The position numbers and the translations under genes were made by a program. A DNA stretch of 64,000 bases from Leptospirillum ferrooxidans C2-3 (GTDB taxonomy: Bacteria > Nitrospirota > Leptospirillia > Leptospirillales > Leptospirillaceae): positions 1,519,486-1,583,485 of the forward strand of contig NC_017094.1 of the NCBI RefSeq assembly GCF_000284315.1, given 5' to 3'. The notes under the pieces were generated by a model that ran no database searches, was not told the DNA's origin, and was given only the letters and a program-made list of their open reading frames with translations. Positions 1 to 6,729 of the stretch are shown here, one piece after another. Within the stretch, counting starts at the first letter, position 1; each line of letters begins with the position of its first letter.

Positions 1-605
1 ATCCGGATCTGATTGATGAAAATAACGGTCGTATTCGATTTTGAAATCGAGGAGGTCAGCTTTCGAAGGGCCTGGCTCATAAGTCTCGCCTGAAGCCCCA
101 TGTGGGAATCCCCCATTTCTCCTTCAAGTTCTGCCTTTGGAACAAGTGCAGCTACCGAATCAACCACAACAAGATCAATGGATCCGGAACGAACGAGTGT
201 CTCTGCAATTTCAAGAGCCTGTTCCCCTGTATCCGGCTGGGAAATCAGCAGATCTTCCGTCTTGACCCCAAGCTTTCTCGCATAACTGATGTCAAGAGCA
301 TGCTCAGCATCAATGAAGGCTGCTATCCCACCCCGTTTATGAACTTCCGCGATTGCCTGGAGGGTCAATGTCGTCTTTCCGGATGACTCCGGGCCAAAGA
401 TCTCGACAACCCTTCCCCGAGGATATCCGCCAATACCCAGTGCCAGATCAAGCGAAAGCGATCCTGTCGGAATCGCCGGAACAACCACAACAGGCTGATC
501 TTTTCCCAGCCGCATGATCGAACCTTTACCAAATTGCTTTTCAATCTGGGACAAGGCAAGTTCCAATGATCTTTGACGATTTACTTCTTTTTCTTCGGCC
601 AACAT
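1..605 (-). CDS. recA: RecA recombinase, N-terminal part (cut by window edge)
   Basis: ATP-dependent strand-exchange protein of homologous recombination and co-protease of the SOS response. About 201 codons of the N-terminal part are visible; the 3' end lies outside the window. Seen: the N-terminal helix followed by [11 protein letters not shown], Walker A GPESSGKT at residues 71-78, FIDAEHALD, and the Walker B region [11 protein letters not shown]. The ATG at 605-603 is preceded by AGGGGGA and an inverted repeat (615-636). The gene reads away from pgpA's 3' end, so it has its own promoter region. Family identity is certain; regulation is inferred. Confidence 0.97.
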   Translation of the reverse strand, partial: MLAEEKEVNRQRSLELALSQIEKQFGKGSIMRLGKDQPVVVVPAIPTGSLSLDLALGIGGYPRGRVVEIFGPESSGKTTLTLQAIAEVHKRGGIAAFIDAEHALDISYARKLGVKTEDLLISQPDTGEQALEIAETLVRSGSIDLVVVDSVAALVPKAELEGEMGDSHMGLQARLMSQALRKLTSSISKSNTTVIFINQIR

Positions 606-614
606 TCCCCCTTC

Positions 615-636
615 CGAAATACCAGCAGGTATTTCG
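615..636. promoter_or_regulatory. Perfect inverted repeat just upstream of recA, candidate operator
   Basis: CGAAATACC (615-623) and GGTATTTCG (628-636) are perfect 9-base arms around AGCA, ending about 10 bases from the recA start codon and abutting its Shine-Dalgarno. A LexA-type repressor site or a leader hairpin are both possible. The arms match neither the E. coli nor the Bacillus LexA box exactly, so the repressor is not identified. Confidence 0.5.
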
Positions 637-657
637 CAATCATCAGTACGATATCGC

Positions 658-672
658 GTGGCAGAATGCCAC
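658..672. repeat. Small perfect hairpin in the recA upstream region
   Basis: GTGGCA (658-663) and TGCCAC (667-672) form a 6-bp stem with a 3-base loop, between the recA operator-like repeat and the pgpA stop codon. It could be part of the recA leader or a pgpA-side transcript end. No T-run follows on either strand, so a simple terminator is unlikely. Confidence 0.35.
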
Positions 673-778
673 ATTCAAAACAGACTATAATTCCACCCAC
701 AAAAATTCATTCAATCCAGACGGTTCTCCATTTTACACCAAAAGCCCCCCCATGTTGAAATAGAAAAACTCTTTTCCA

Positions 779-1243
779 CTAAAAATGGGGCTGAAAGGAG
801 GCTCCGGCATTGAGACCGATAAAAATAAGCTGTCCAAGAAGACCTGCGACCAAACCTGCAAGAACATCGTCCGCCATAATGCCCAACCCTCCTGGCAATC
901 GCTCCAGATCAGCGATGATCCAGGGTTTTTTGATATCAAAAACACGAAATAGAAAAAATGCCAGCATCATTCCTGAAGGAGTGTGGGGTAAGATTGAAAG
1001 TGCGACAAGTTGGCCCGCAACTTCATCGATGACGACACAGGAAGGGTCCGGATCAGAAAGCTCGGCAACAGCCTTATGGCTTGCAAAAAGACCAAGGAGA
1101 ACAATGACAAGGATCAAAAGGATCTTGGTTGTGAACGCCGGACTTGGAAAGAGTGCCCAAACGACAACTGTTGCCAGACTGGTTATGGTTCCTGGACCAT
1201 AAGGGAAATAGCCAAGGCCGAAGACGGTATAGACCCATTTCAT
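779..1243 (-). CDS. pgpA: Phosphatidylglycerophosphatase A
   Basis: Membrane enzyme that dephosphorylates phosphatidylglycerol phosphate to phosphatidylglycerol, completing anionic phospholipid synthesis. The 154-residue chain is usual for PgpA. Seen: the N-terminal GLGYFPYGPGTITSL signature, the acidic motif VVIDEVAGQLVAL at about 70-82, and the later DDVLAG motif, with hydrophobic segments between them. It starts with ATG, 36 bases after the DUF3109-like gene's stop codon on the same strand, so the two are probably cotranscribed. Confidence 0.93.
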   Translation of the reverse strand: MKWVYTVFGLGYFPYGPGTITSLATVVVWALFPSPAFTTKILLILVIVLLGLFASHKAVAELSDPDPSCVVIDEVAGQLVALSILPHTPSGMMLAFFLFRVFDIKKPWIIADLERLPGGLGIMADDVLAGLVAGLLGQLIFIGLNAGASFQPHF

Positions 1244-1279
1244 TCGGCCAGCCTGATAAACAGCATTCCTTTCCGGATC

Positions 1280-1996
1280 TTACAAACCAAGACTTCGGAC
1301 ATGATGGTCCAGAGCCACGAAAAAATCATCCCCCATCAAAAATCGGATAGTGCCTTCCATCGAGCGGTACATAAGCGGACCGATTCCGCTATCGTGACAA
1401 GGAAGGTGGGAGAGGTAGGGAGTTGACTGGGATCGGAGGATCGTTTCCCCATCCTTGTTATAGACACCCAGAGGATACTGGACACAATCAAGTGGTTTGA
1501 GCGCCATCCAGTTCATTCCCTGATCGATGGCATAGGCATGAATCGAGCAAACATTTTCCATCCGGTCATTTTTTGTCAAAAAAATACAGGAGTCCATTTC
1601 TTCACCGCCTTCCCCTCCCTGCCGCACAATCTCGTTACAGCGGTAGTCCGACTCAAGATCGATCGCCCTGGCCATCGCAAGGACTTCATCTCCGTCAAGC
1701 TCACATCCATCAGGGCACTGGGTTCGACAGTCTGCGACGAATGTCCCCCTCTTTTCAAAGATCTTTTGTTTTTGGGGGGTCATATAGGGCAGAATCCCTT
1801 CCATATGGGGGAAAATCCGGTCCGCCTCCCCTGGGGCCAAAATATTGGATCGATAACAGCACATAGAATGACAGTTTTGAGTTGTCACATTACAGTCATA
1901 AACAGTCATCCAAAGCTGTGGATCGACCAGGACTCCATTGATTCTGACATAAGGTATCTCACGTGACGGAAAGGGAATAAAAGCCGCATTGGACAT
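1280..1996 (-). CDS. DUF3109-like cysteine-rich protein (YkgJ/zinc-iron chelating type)
   Basis: Cytoplasmic protein of about 238 residues with no signal peptide. Cysteine clusters are seen at NCHSMCCYRSN, DCRTQCPDGC, SCIF, VCSIHAY and KPLDCVQYPLG, resembling the metal-binding families YkgJ and DUF3109. The role is unknown; a bound metal is expected by analogy. I chose the ATG at 1996-1994 because GAAAGAG lies six bases upstream; an in-frame TTG five codons earlier (2011) would bury that site. Upstream of pgpA on the same strand. Confidence 0.7.
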   Translation of the reverse strand: MSNAAFIPFPSREIPYVRINGVLVDPQLWMTVYDCNVTTQNCHSMCCYRSNILAPGEADRIFPHMEGILPYMTPQKQKIFEKRGTFVADCRTQCPDGCELDGDEVLAMARAIDLESDYRCNEIVRQGGEGGEEMDSCIFLTKNDRMENVCSIHAYAIDQGMNWMALKPLDCVQYPLGVYNKDGETILRSQSTPYLSHLPCHDSGIGPLMYRSMEGTIRFLMGDDFFVALDHHVRSLGL

Positions 1997-2050
1997 TGTT
2001 TGCTCTTTCAAGGGGGTTCAGAAGCGCATGCTTCTGAAAGGTTAGTAGAA

Positions 2051-2425
2051 CTACTTTTTCAAAGGGATCAGCTGGAAATTCAGGGTGCCCTCATTTGTCG
2101 TGATCAGGATATTGCTTTTCCTTGCCTTGTCTGTTGCTTCAATCATCAGAACAGAACGTGATGTATCATTTTCCCCGGAGGTCGATCGAGTAATCGTCCA
2201 TCCACTGGAGGAACCAACCTGCATATCCCGAATTCTTTGCCCCGACTTGAGTTCAATGGCACAGACATGGTCAATCGCGCAATGGATACTGGGGCCTGCC
2301 GCATCATCTCCTGTCGACTCGATCAATAAATAGGAAGGCCCCCCTGAAGAGCAACCCGCGGCAACAAATAAAAGCCCCAAAGAAAGTGTTCCCTTGAAAA
2401 TTCTGGAAAGAGCAAACAAACGCAC
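2051..2425 (-). CDS. Small lipoprotein with a TrbG/VirB9-like beta domain
   Basis: About 124 residues. With the GTG at 2425, preceded by GAGGGAG, the protein begins with a short basic n-region, a hydrophobic stretch and a lipobox ending AAGC, so export and lipidation are likely. The mature part has the pattern of the VirB9/TrbG N-terminal domain: an ELKSGQRIRDMQVG strand, then a W-x-I strand, then a SNILITTNEGTLNFQL end. No other conjugation gene is in the window, so a type IV secretion role is not supported. A longer frame reaches 2512 but would spoil the signal peptide. The domain match is from pattern memory. Confidence 0.6.
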   Translation of the reverse strand: MRLFALSRIFKGTLSLGLLFVAAGCSSGGPSYLLIESTGDDAAGPSIHCAIDHVCAIELKSGQRIRDMQVGSSSGWTITRSTSGENDTSRSVLMIEATDKARKSNILITTNEGTLNFQLIPLKK

Positions 2426-2761
2426 AAAATTCTCCCTCGTCAGAAGTGGCCGTGAACGGATGGATTGAGTGTATCTCGCAAAAACACAGGGAATACAAAG
2501 TTCCACAGTCAAGTTTGACAGAAGTTATTTGCTGTGGCAAGGATGGTTTCAGCAAAAAGATTAAGGATGTTTTAAAGAGGCTGGGAGATTAAAAAGCTGC
2601 CCCCCAAAAGCATTCTCTTCCATGCCCCGAGGGGAAGATCAGTCATGTTTCATATTGTTTCAGCATTGCAAACTGGCCAAAAATTCATGATAGACTGAAC
2701 TTCGGTGAACTGCCCAAAAAAACATCCATCAAAAACCTTTTGTAATAAAAAAGGAGATTTC
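2426..2761. other. Divergent intergenic region
   Basis: These 336 bases separate the divergent lipoprotein gene and the exported-protein gene, so promoters for both should lie here. The best plus-strand candidate is TTGCAA at 2666-2671 with a weak -10 at 2689-2694. I see no RNA gene, repeat array or further convincing ORF. Confidence 0.4.
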
Positions 2762-3397
2762 ATGACATTTTCCAGAGAAACATCAAAAAAGGGTCTCTCG
2801 TGGTTCCGAGGAATTTTCTCAATGGCAACTCTCTTGTTTTCCACCACTCTCCTTGTGCCATCTCTCTCTTCAGCAAAGGAGACGACCGGAGTGCTGATGG
2901 TTTCAAACAAACACATCTCAGCGTTTGATGGAAAAACAAGCTTCTCCCCGAAACACATCATCAACTATCAAAATCTTTTCATTGATATCACCAAGACAAA
3001 ACCATACAGGGATCCCAATGGCAGGATCGTTGCCATCCCCCGCAATGCAATTTTCAAAAACGCCAATGAGGTCACCTTCCGATTCTGGCACCCCAGGCAT
3101 GAACCAAGACTTCTGGATGGAATTGTCGTCAAATCCTACGATAAAAACGGACACCTTATCCATCATGGAGTTTTTGACAGGGGAGTCTTTGTTTCCATGA
3201 TGATCAAAGACCTATTTCATGGAAAATGGGTTGAACTCCAGGATGTCGGAACATTTGTCCAGGGAGACAAATCACTCTATGTAAAAGTGCGCATTCGTCA
3301 CAGCAAGCAAATTGCACTGGTTCCCTTTGCAACATTTCTTCAGGATTTCGCCAACAGGATTAATACGGAACCGGTGATTTCATGGGCTGTCAAATAA
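2762..3397 (+). CDS. Exported protein of unknown function
   Basis: About 211 residues. ATG at 2762 follows AAAAGGAGATTTC, a strong Shine-Dalgarno; an upstream in-frame ATG at 2705 lacks one. The N-terminus has lysines and arginine, then a hydrophobic stretch ending SLSSA-KE, a typical Sec signal peptidase site near residue 38. The mature part is mixed, rich in beta-prone segments and has no cysteines; I recognise no family. It is followed by a 468-base gene-free region and appears to be a single-gene unit. Confidence 0.7.
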   Translation: MTFSRETSKKGLSWFRGIFSMATLLFSTTLLVPSLSSAKETTGVLMVSNKHISAFDGKTSFSPKHIINYQNLFIDITKTKPYRDPNGRIVAIPRNAIFKNANEVTFRFWHPRHEPRLLDGIVVKSYDKNGHLIHHGVFDRGVFVSMMIKDLFHGKWVELQDVGTFVQGDKSLYVKVRIRHSKQIALVPFATFLQDFANRINTEPVISWAVK

Positions 3398-3541
3398 CCC
3401 ATTTATTCCTTTGACCTTGGGGTTTTGTGACCCGTTTGAGACTTTTGATGGCTTAACGGATCATAAAACCCTTCACCTCATGAATAAAATCCAATCATCA
3501 AAAACACTTAGCCTCAAAACGAACTCAGCTTGCAGCATGTA

Positions 3542-3569
3542 TTGAAATAGCTCAATAAAAGAGTATGAT
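3542..3569 (+). promoter_or_regulatory. Sigma-70-type promoter for the spe operon
   Basis: TTGAAA (3542-3547), a 16-base spacer, and TATGAT (3564-3569), each one mismatch from consensus. Predicted transcription start is near 3576, giving a 5' leader of about 290 bases before speD. Confidence 0.6.
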
Positions 3570-3819
3570 ATTGCCGCTGTTTGACATGAGGGACAAAAGC
3601 CCCGAGAATTCACAGTGGGAGCCGAGAGACAGATCCGGTCAATTCCTTTCGGGCACTCCGCATCTCATTTGACGACCGGAAAAACACAGGAGTTCACAAA
3701 ATGTCGGCCGGAAGGTTCGATTGGATGTGGCAGGAAAGATTATTTTTAATTCCCTTAAAGGATAAACTGGGACCACTTTTCACCTTTTCTTTTAGAGGGT
3801 GGGGTCTCCATTTTGTCTG

Positions 3820-3850
3820 GCCCAAGGGATTTGGGCTGACCTAGCCCAAA
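3820..3850 (+). promoter_or_regulatory. Mutually exclusive hairpins just before the speD ribosome binding site
   Basis: GCCCAA occurs at 3820-3825 and again at 3844-3849, and its complement TTGGGC lies between them at 3831-3836. The middle strand can pair with the first copy (loop GGGAT) or the second (8-bp stem TTTGGGCT 3830-3837 with AGCCCAAA 3843-3850, loop GACCT). The second hairpin ends four bases before the Shine-Dalgarno GGAGG at 3855-3859. This is the geometry of a translational switch; the ligand is unknown. Confidence 0.5.
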
Positions 3851-3865
3851 GATTGGAGGAAAGAA

Positions 3866-4339
3866 TTGCACGCTCTCGGCACACACCTTCTCGTTGACCT
3901 CAAGGATTGCCAGAATGACGGATTAAACGACATTCAGTTTGTACAGGAAGCCATGCTTTCTGCTGCCCGCGACGCTCAAGCTACAATTGTGGATTTCAAG
4001 TTTCATGAATTCAGCCCTTTTGGCATTAGTGGGGTGGTCGTTATTGCCGAATCCCACCTTGCGATCCACACTTGGCCTGAGTATAAATACGCCGCAGTTG
4101 ATGTCTTTACCTGTGGTGACACACTCCAGCCGGAAGTGGCAGCCATTGCGCTAGCAAAAGCATTTGCTTCCAGAAACCCAAGTATTCATGAAGTCAAGAG
4201 GGGAATCATCGGGATAGACAATATCCATCGCCCCCATAAATCTGAAGACGCCGGAAAGGCACCAACGACAAAAGACACACTGCCAGGAGAGGAAACGGTT
4301 GATCATGAGCGAGCCTCGGACTTCGAAGTGGTATATTGA
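3866..4339 (+). CDS. speD: S-adenosylmethionine decarboxylase proenzyme
   Basis: Pyruvoyl-dependent enzyme that makes decarboxylated SAM, the aminopropyl donor for polyamines. The 157-residue chain is slightly longer than the short prokaryotic class because of a hydrophilic tail. Seen: ALGTHLLVDL at the start and ESHLAIHTWPE at about 62-72, whose serine is the self-cleavage site that forms the pyruvoyl group, then DVFTCGD with the conserved cysteine. The start is TTG at 3866, seven bases after GGAGG. The 3' end overlaps the next gene by about 35 bases, implying coupled translation. Confidence 0.93.
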   Translation: MHALGTHLLVDLKDCQNDGLNDIQFVQEAMLSAARDAQATIVDFKFHEFSPFGISGVVVIAESHLAIHTWPEYKYAAVDVFTCGDTLQPEVAAIALAKAFASRNPSIHEVKRGIIGIDNIHRPHKSEDAGKAPTTKDTLPGEETVDHERASDFEVVY

Positions 4340-5225
4340 GTACTCCTCACCCTACCTGGGGCACATGCATGGGCTATCGGAGCTCGTTGTATCTCTCAGG
4401 ACAAACTTCCAGAAGATGGATATCCTAAGGTCCGGAGCATTCGGCACATGTCTGATTCTTGATGACAAGATGCAGTCCACTTCGGTCGATGAATTCATCT
4501 ATCACGAAGCATTGGTCCACCCTGCGATGCTTGCCCATCCCAGGCCGGAAAAAGTTCTCATCATAGGAGGCGGCGAAGGAGCGACACTGCGTGAGGTCCT
4601 TCGCCACAAGACTGTGAGACAGGCGGTTATGGTCGACATAGACGATCAGGTCATCGAACTGAGCCGCAGACATCTTCCGGAATGGCACAAGGGGTCCTTT
4701 GATGATCAAAGGTCTGTCGTTATCGCCACAGACGCCAGGAAATATCTTGAGGAATCCAAGGATACCTTCGACGTTATCATCACGGACCTATCGGAACCGG
4801 TCGAGGAAGGCCCTGCCTATCTCTTGTATACAAAAGAATTTTACCAGATTGCTGTCTCCCATCTGAGCCCATCGGGAACACTATCCCTCCAGGCCGGGAC
4901 AGCTGCCATTCCGTATCTTTTTAACTTCGGAGCTGTCTTCCAGACTCTTTCCTCCGTCTTTCCGGTGGTGGCCCCCTATCAGGCATTCATCCCCTCTTTT
5001 GGCCTTCCATGGGGATTTATTGTTGCCAGCAAAGACAGGGATCCACGCAAATTTGACTCCAACAGCGTTGACTCGATGATCCTTGAAAGAATGCAGGGAA
5101 CCAATGATTTTTATGACGGGATTTGTCACCAGGGTCTCTTCAGCCTCCCCAAACATATTCGGAAAGAACTCTCTTCCACGAATGTTGTAATTGAGGATAA
5201 CCGTCCAATTTTCTCTTACCATTAA
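4305..5225 (+). CDS. speE: Aminopropyltransferase (spermidine/thermospermine synthase family)
   Basis: Transfers aminopropyl from decarboxylated SAM to an amine acceptor. About 306 residues with the N-terminal beta domain, LDDKMQSTSVDEFIYHE, the SAM-binding GGGEGATLREVLRH, the acidic VDIDDQ and the catalytic region TDLSEPVEEGPAYLLYTKEFY. These stretches resemble plant ACL5-type thermospermine synthases more than E. coli SpeE, whose equivalent is usually VDSTDP; this comparison is from memory. ATG at 4305 chosen; a TTG at 4299 has slightly better spacing from GAGAGGA. Second gene of the spe operon, overlapping speD. Confidence 0.88.
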   Translation: MSEPRTSKWYIEYSSPYLGHMHGLSELVVSLRTNFQKMDILRSGAFGTCLILDDKMQSTSVDEFIYHEALVHPAMLAHPRPEKVLIIGGGEGATLREVLRHKTVRQAVMVDIDDQVIELSRRHLPEWHKGSFDDQRSVVIATDARKYLEESKDTFDVIITDLSEPVEEGPAYLLYTKEFYQIAVSHLSPSGTLSLQAGTAAIPYLFNFGAVFQTLSSVFPVVAPYQAFIPSFGLPWGFIVASKDRDPRKFDSNSVDSMILERMQGTNDFYDGICHQGLFSLPKHIRKELSSTNVVIEDNRPIFSYH

Positions 5226-5238
5226 TTAATCGGCTGAC

Positions 5239-6702
5239 ATGACTCCATACGATCATAATCGGACACCTCTATTTGACGCGATGGTGGCGCTTGCCGAGAG
5301 TCGAAAGGTCTCTTTCCATACACCAGGCCATAAAAGTGGAAAGGGAATCTCGACCCGTTTTCGGAAATTTGTCGGACCGAAGGTCTTTTCCATAGATCTG
5401 ACCTGCCTCGATGAGGTTGACTCCCTCCAAAAACCTCGCGGAGTAATCAGGGAAGCACAGGAACTGGCCGCGGACATCTATGGAGCGGACCAATCTTTTT
5501 TCCTCGTCAACGGAACATCCGGGGGGAATCAGGCCATGATTCTCTCCGTGATGAAACCGGGGGAGCCTATTCTGCTCACTCGCATCCTCCACAAGTCAGT
5601 GGTCTCCGGCTTGATCATGACCGATTGCAAACCCATCTTCATTCCGCTTCAATCCACTCCGGACTGCGACTTGCTGCTGAATGACAGGACAGACACCATT
5701 ATTCAGGCAATGAACCGTCATCCTGAAGCCAAAAAGCTTTTTTTAACTTCCCCAAACTATTATGGCGTCACACTGGATCTCCCCACCATCATTCAAGAGG
5801 CGCATAGCCGCGGAGTAACCGTTCTTGTGGATGAGGCACATGGCCCCCATCTCCACTTTCATGATGACCTGCCGCCCAGTGCTATGGCTTCAAACGCCGA
5901 TCTTTGCGTTCAGTCCACCCATAAAATCATCGGCGGAATGACTCAAGCGTCCATTCTGCATGCAAAAAAAGCGAATATTGACATCGAACGATTGACCAGC
6001 GTCCTCCGATACCTTCAAACAACAAGTCCTTCCTACATATTGATGGCATCCCTTGATCTGGCTCGCATGCAAATGGCCACGGAAGGAAAAAAACTCCTGA
6101 GCAAGGCAATCGACCTTGCCAGAAAAGCCAGGGAGCGGATTCGGAAGATCCCCGGACTGACCTGTATTGACCGAGATGAAGTGAAAGCAGCCTCCGGAGG
6201 GGATAACGACCTTGACGAGACCAAGCTTGCGATTGGGGTGAAAGGAATCGGACTGACCGGCTATCAGGTCTCACAAAAACTGAACCACGAATTTGGCATT
6301 CAGGTTGAAATGGCCGATCTCCACCATGTTTTGGTCATTGTCAGTATCGGAGATCACAGGGAAGATCTTGACCGGCTGGTTCGAGCGATGGAGGCCATCT
6401 CACACCAAGCCATGACGTTAAAATCGATCATTCCAATCAATGTCAAGCCACCTTATGCCATTGCCTCTTCACGGATGAATCCCAGGGAAGCCTTTTTTTC
6501 CTCCCATCAATCCGTTCCTCTTGAAGAGGCCCTTGGAAAAACCGCTGCAGACATTGTGACCGTATATCCTCCGGGAATCCCCCTTCTGATTCCGGGAGAA
6601 GAAATAACACAAACAGTACTCGACCACCTGATCCTCATGCGTGAAACAGGGGCCACACTTGATGGTCTTGACTCAGACAACAGATTGATCAATATCGTCT
6701 GA
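5239..6702 (+). CDS. PLP-dependent Orn/Lys/Arg decarboxylase
   Basis: 487 residues of the fold-type I decarboxylase family (B. subtilis SpeA-like length, without the long E. coli receiver domain). Seen: FHTPGHKSGKG near the N-terminus, LVNGTSGGNQAMI, VDEAHGPHLHFH and STHKIIGGMTQAS, whose lysine should hold PLP. It probably supplies the diamine acceptor (putrescine, agmatine or cadaverine) for the preceding aminopropyltransferase, 13 bases upstream. Substrate cannot be told from sequence by eye. No agmatine ureohydrolase is in the window. The Shine-Dalgarno is weak, so translation may depend on the upstream gene. Confidence 0.88.
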   Translation: MTPYDHNRTPLFDAMVALAESRKVSFHTPGHKSGKGISTRFRKFVGPKVFSIDLTCLDEVDSLQKPRGVIREAQELAADIYGADQSFFLVNGTSGGNQAMILSVMKPGEPILLTRILHKSVVSGLIMTDCKPIFIPLQSTPDCDLLLNDRTDTIIQAMNRHPEAKKLFLTSPNYYGVTLDLPTIIQEAHSRGVTVLVDEAHGPHLHFHDDLPPSAMASNADLCVQSTHKIIGGMTQASILHAKKANIDIERLTSVLRYLQTTSPSYILMASLDLARMQMATEGKKLLSKAIDLARKARERIRKIPGLTCIDRDEVKAASGGDNDLDETKLAIGVKGIGLTGYQVSQKLNHEFGIQVEMADLHHVLVIVSIGDHREDLDRLVRAMEAISHQAMTLKSIIPINVKPPYAIASSRMNPREAFFSSHQSVPLEEALGKTAADIVTVYPPGIPLLIPGEEITQTVLDHLILMRETGATLDGLDSDNRLINIV

Positions 6703-6729
6703 TTCTTCCCTTACTCTCCAGAGGTCCCG

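Larger units (their letters stand above)
3398..3865 (+). other. Gene-free region holding promoter and structured leader of the polyamine operon
   Basis: No coding frame convinces here. It contains a good sigma-70-type promoter at 3542-3569 and, downstream of it, about 290 transcribed bases with several inverted repeats: CCGGTC 3635-3640 with GACCGG 3674-3679; TGGGACC 3768-3774 with GGTCTCCA 3803-3810 (one bulge), enclosing CACC 3781-3784 with GGTG 3798-3801; then the paired alternatives at 3820-3850. The first 140 bases (3398-3541) show nothing I can name. Confidence 0.55.

Noticed and set aside
3398..3865. Known SAM-I riboswitch upstream of speD
   Set aside because: The conserved core of SAM-I was looked for and not found; the structures present are different.
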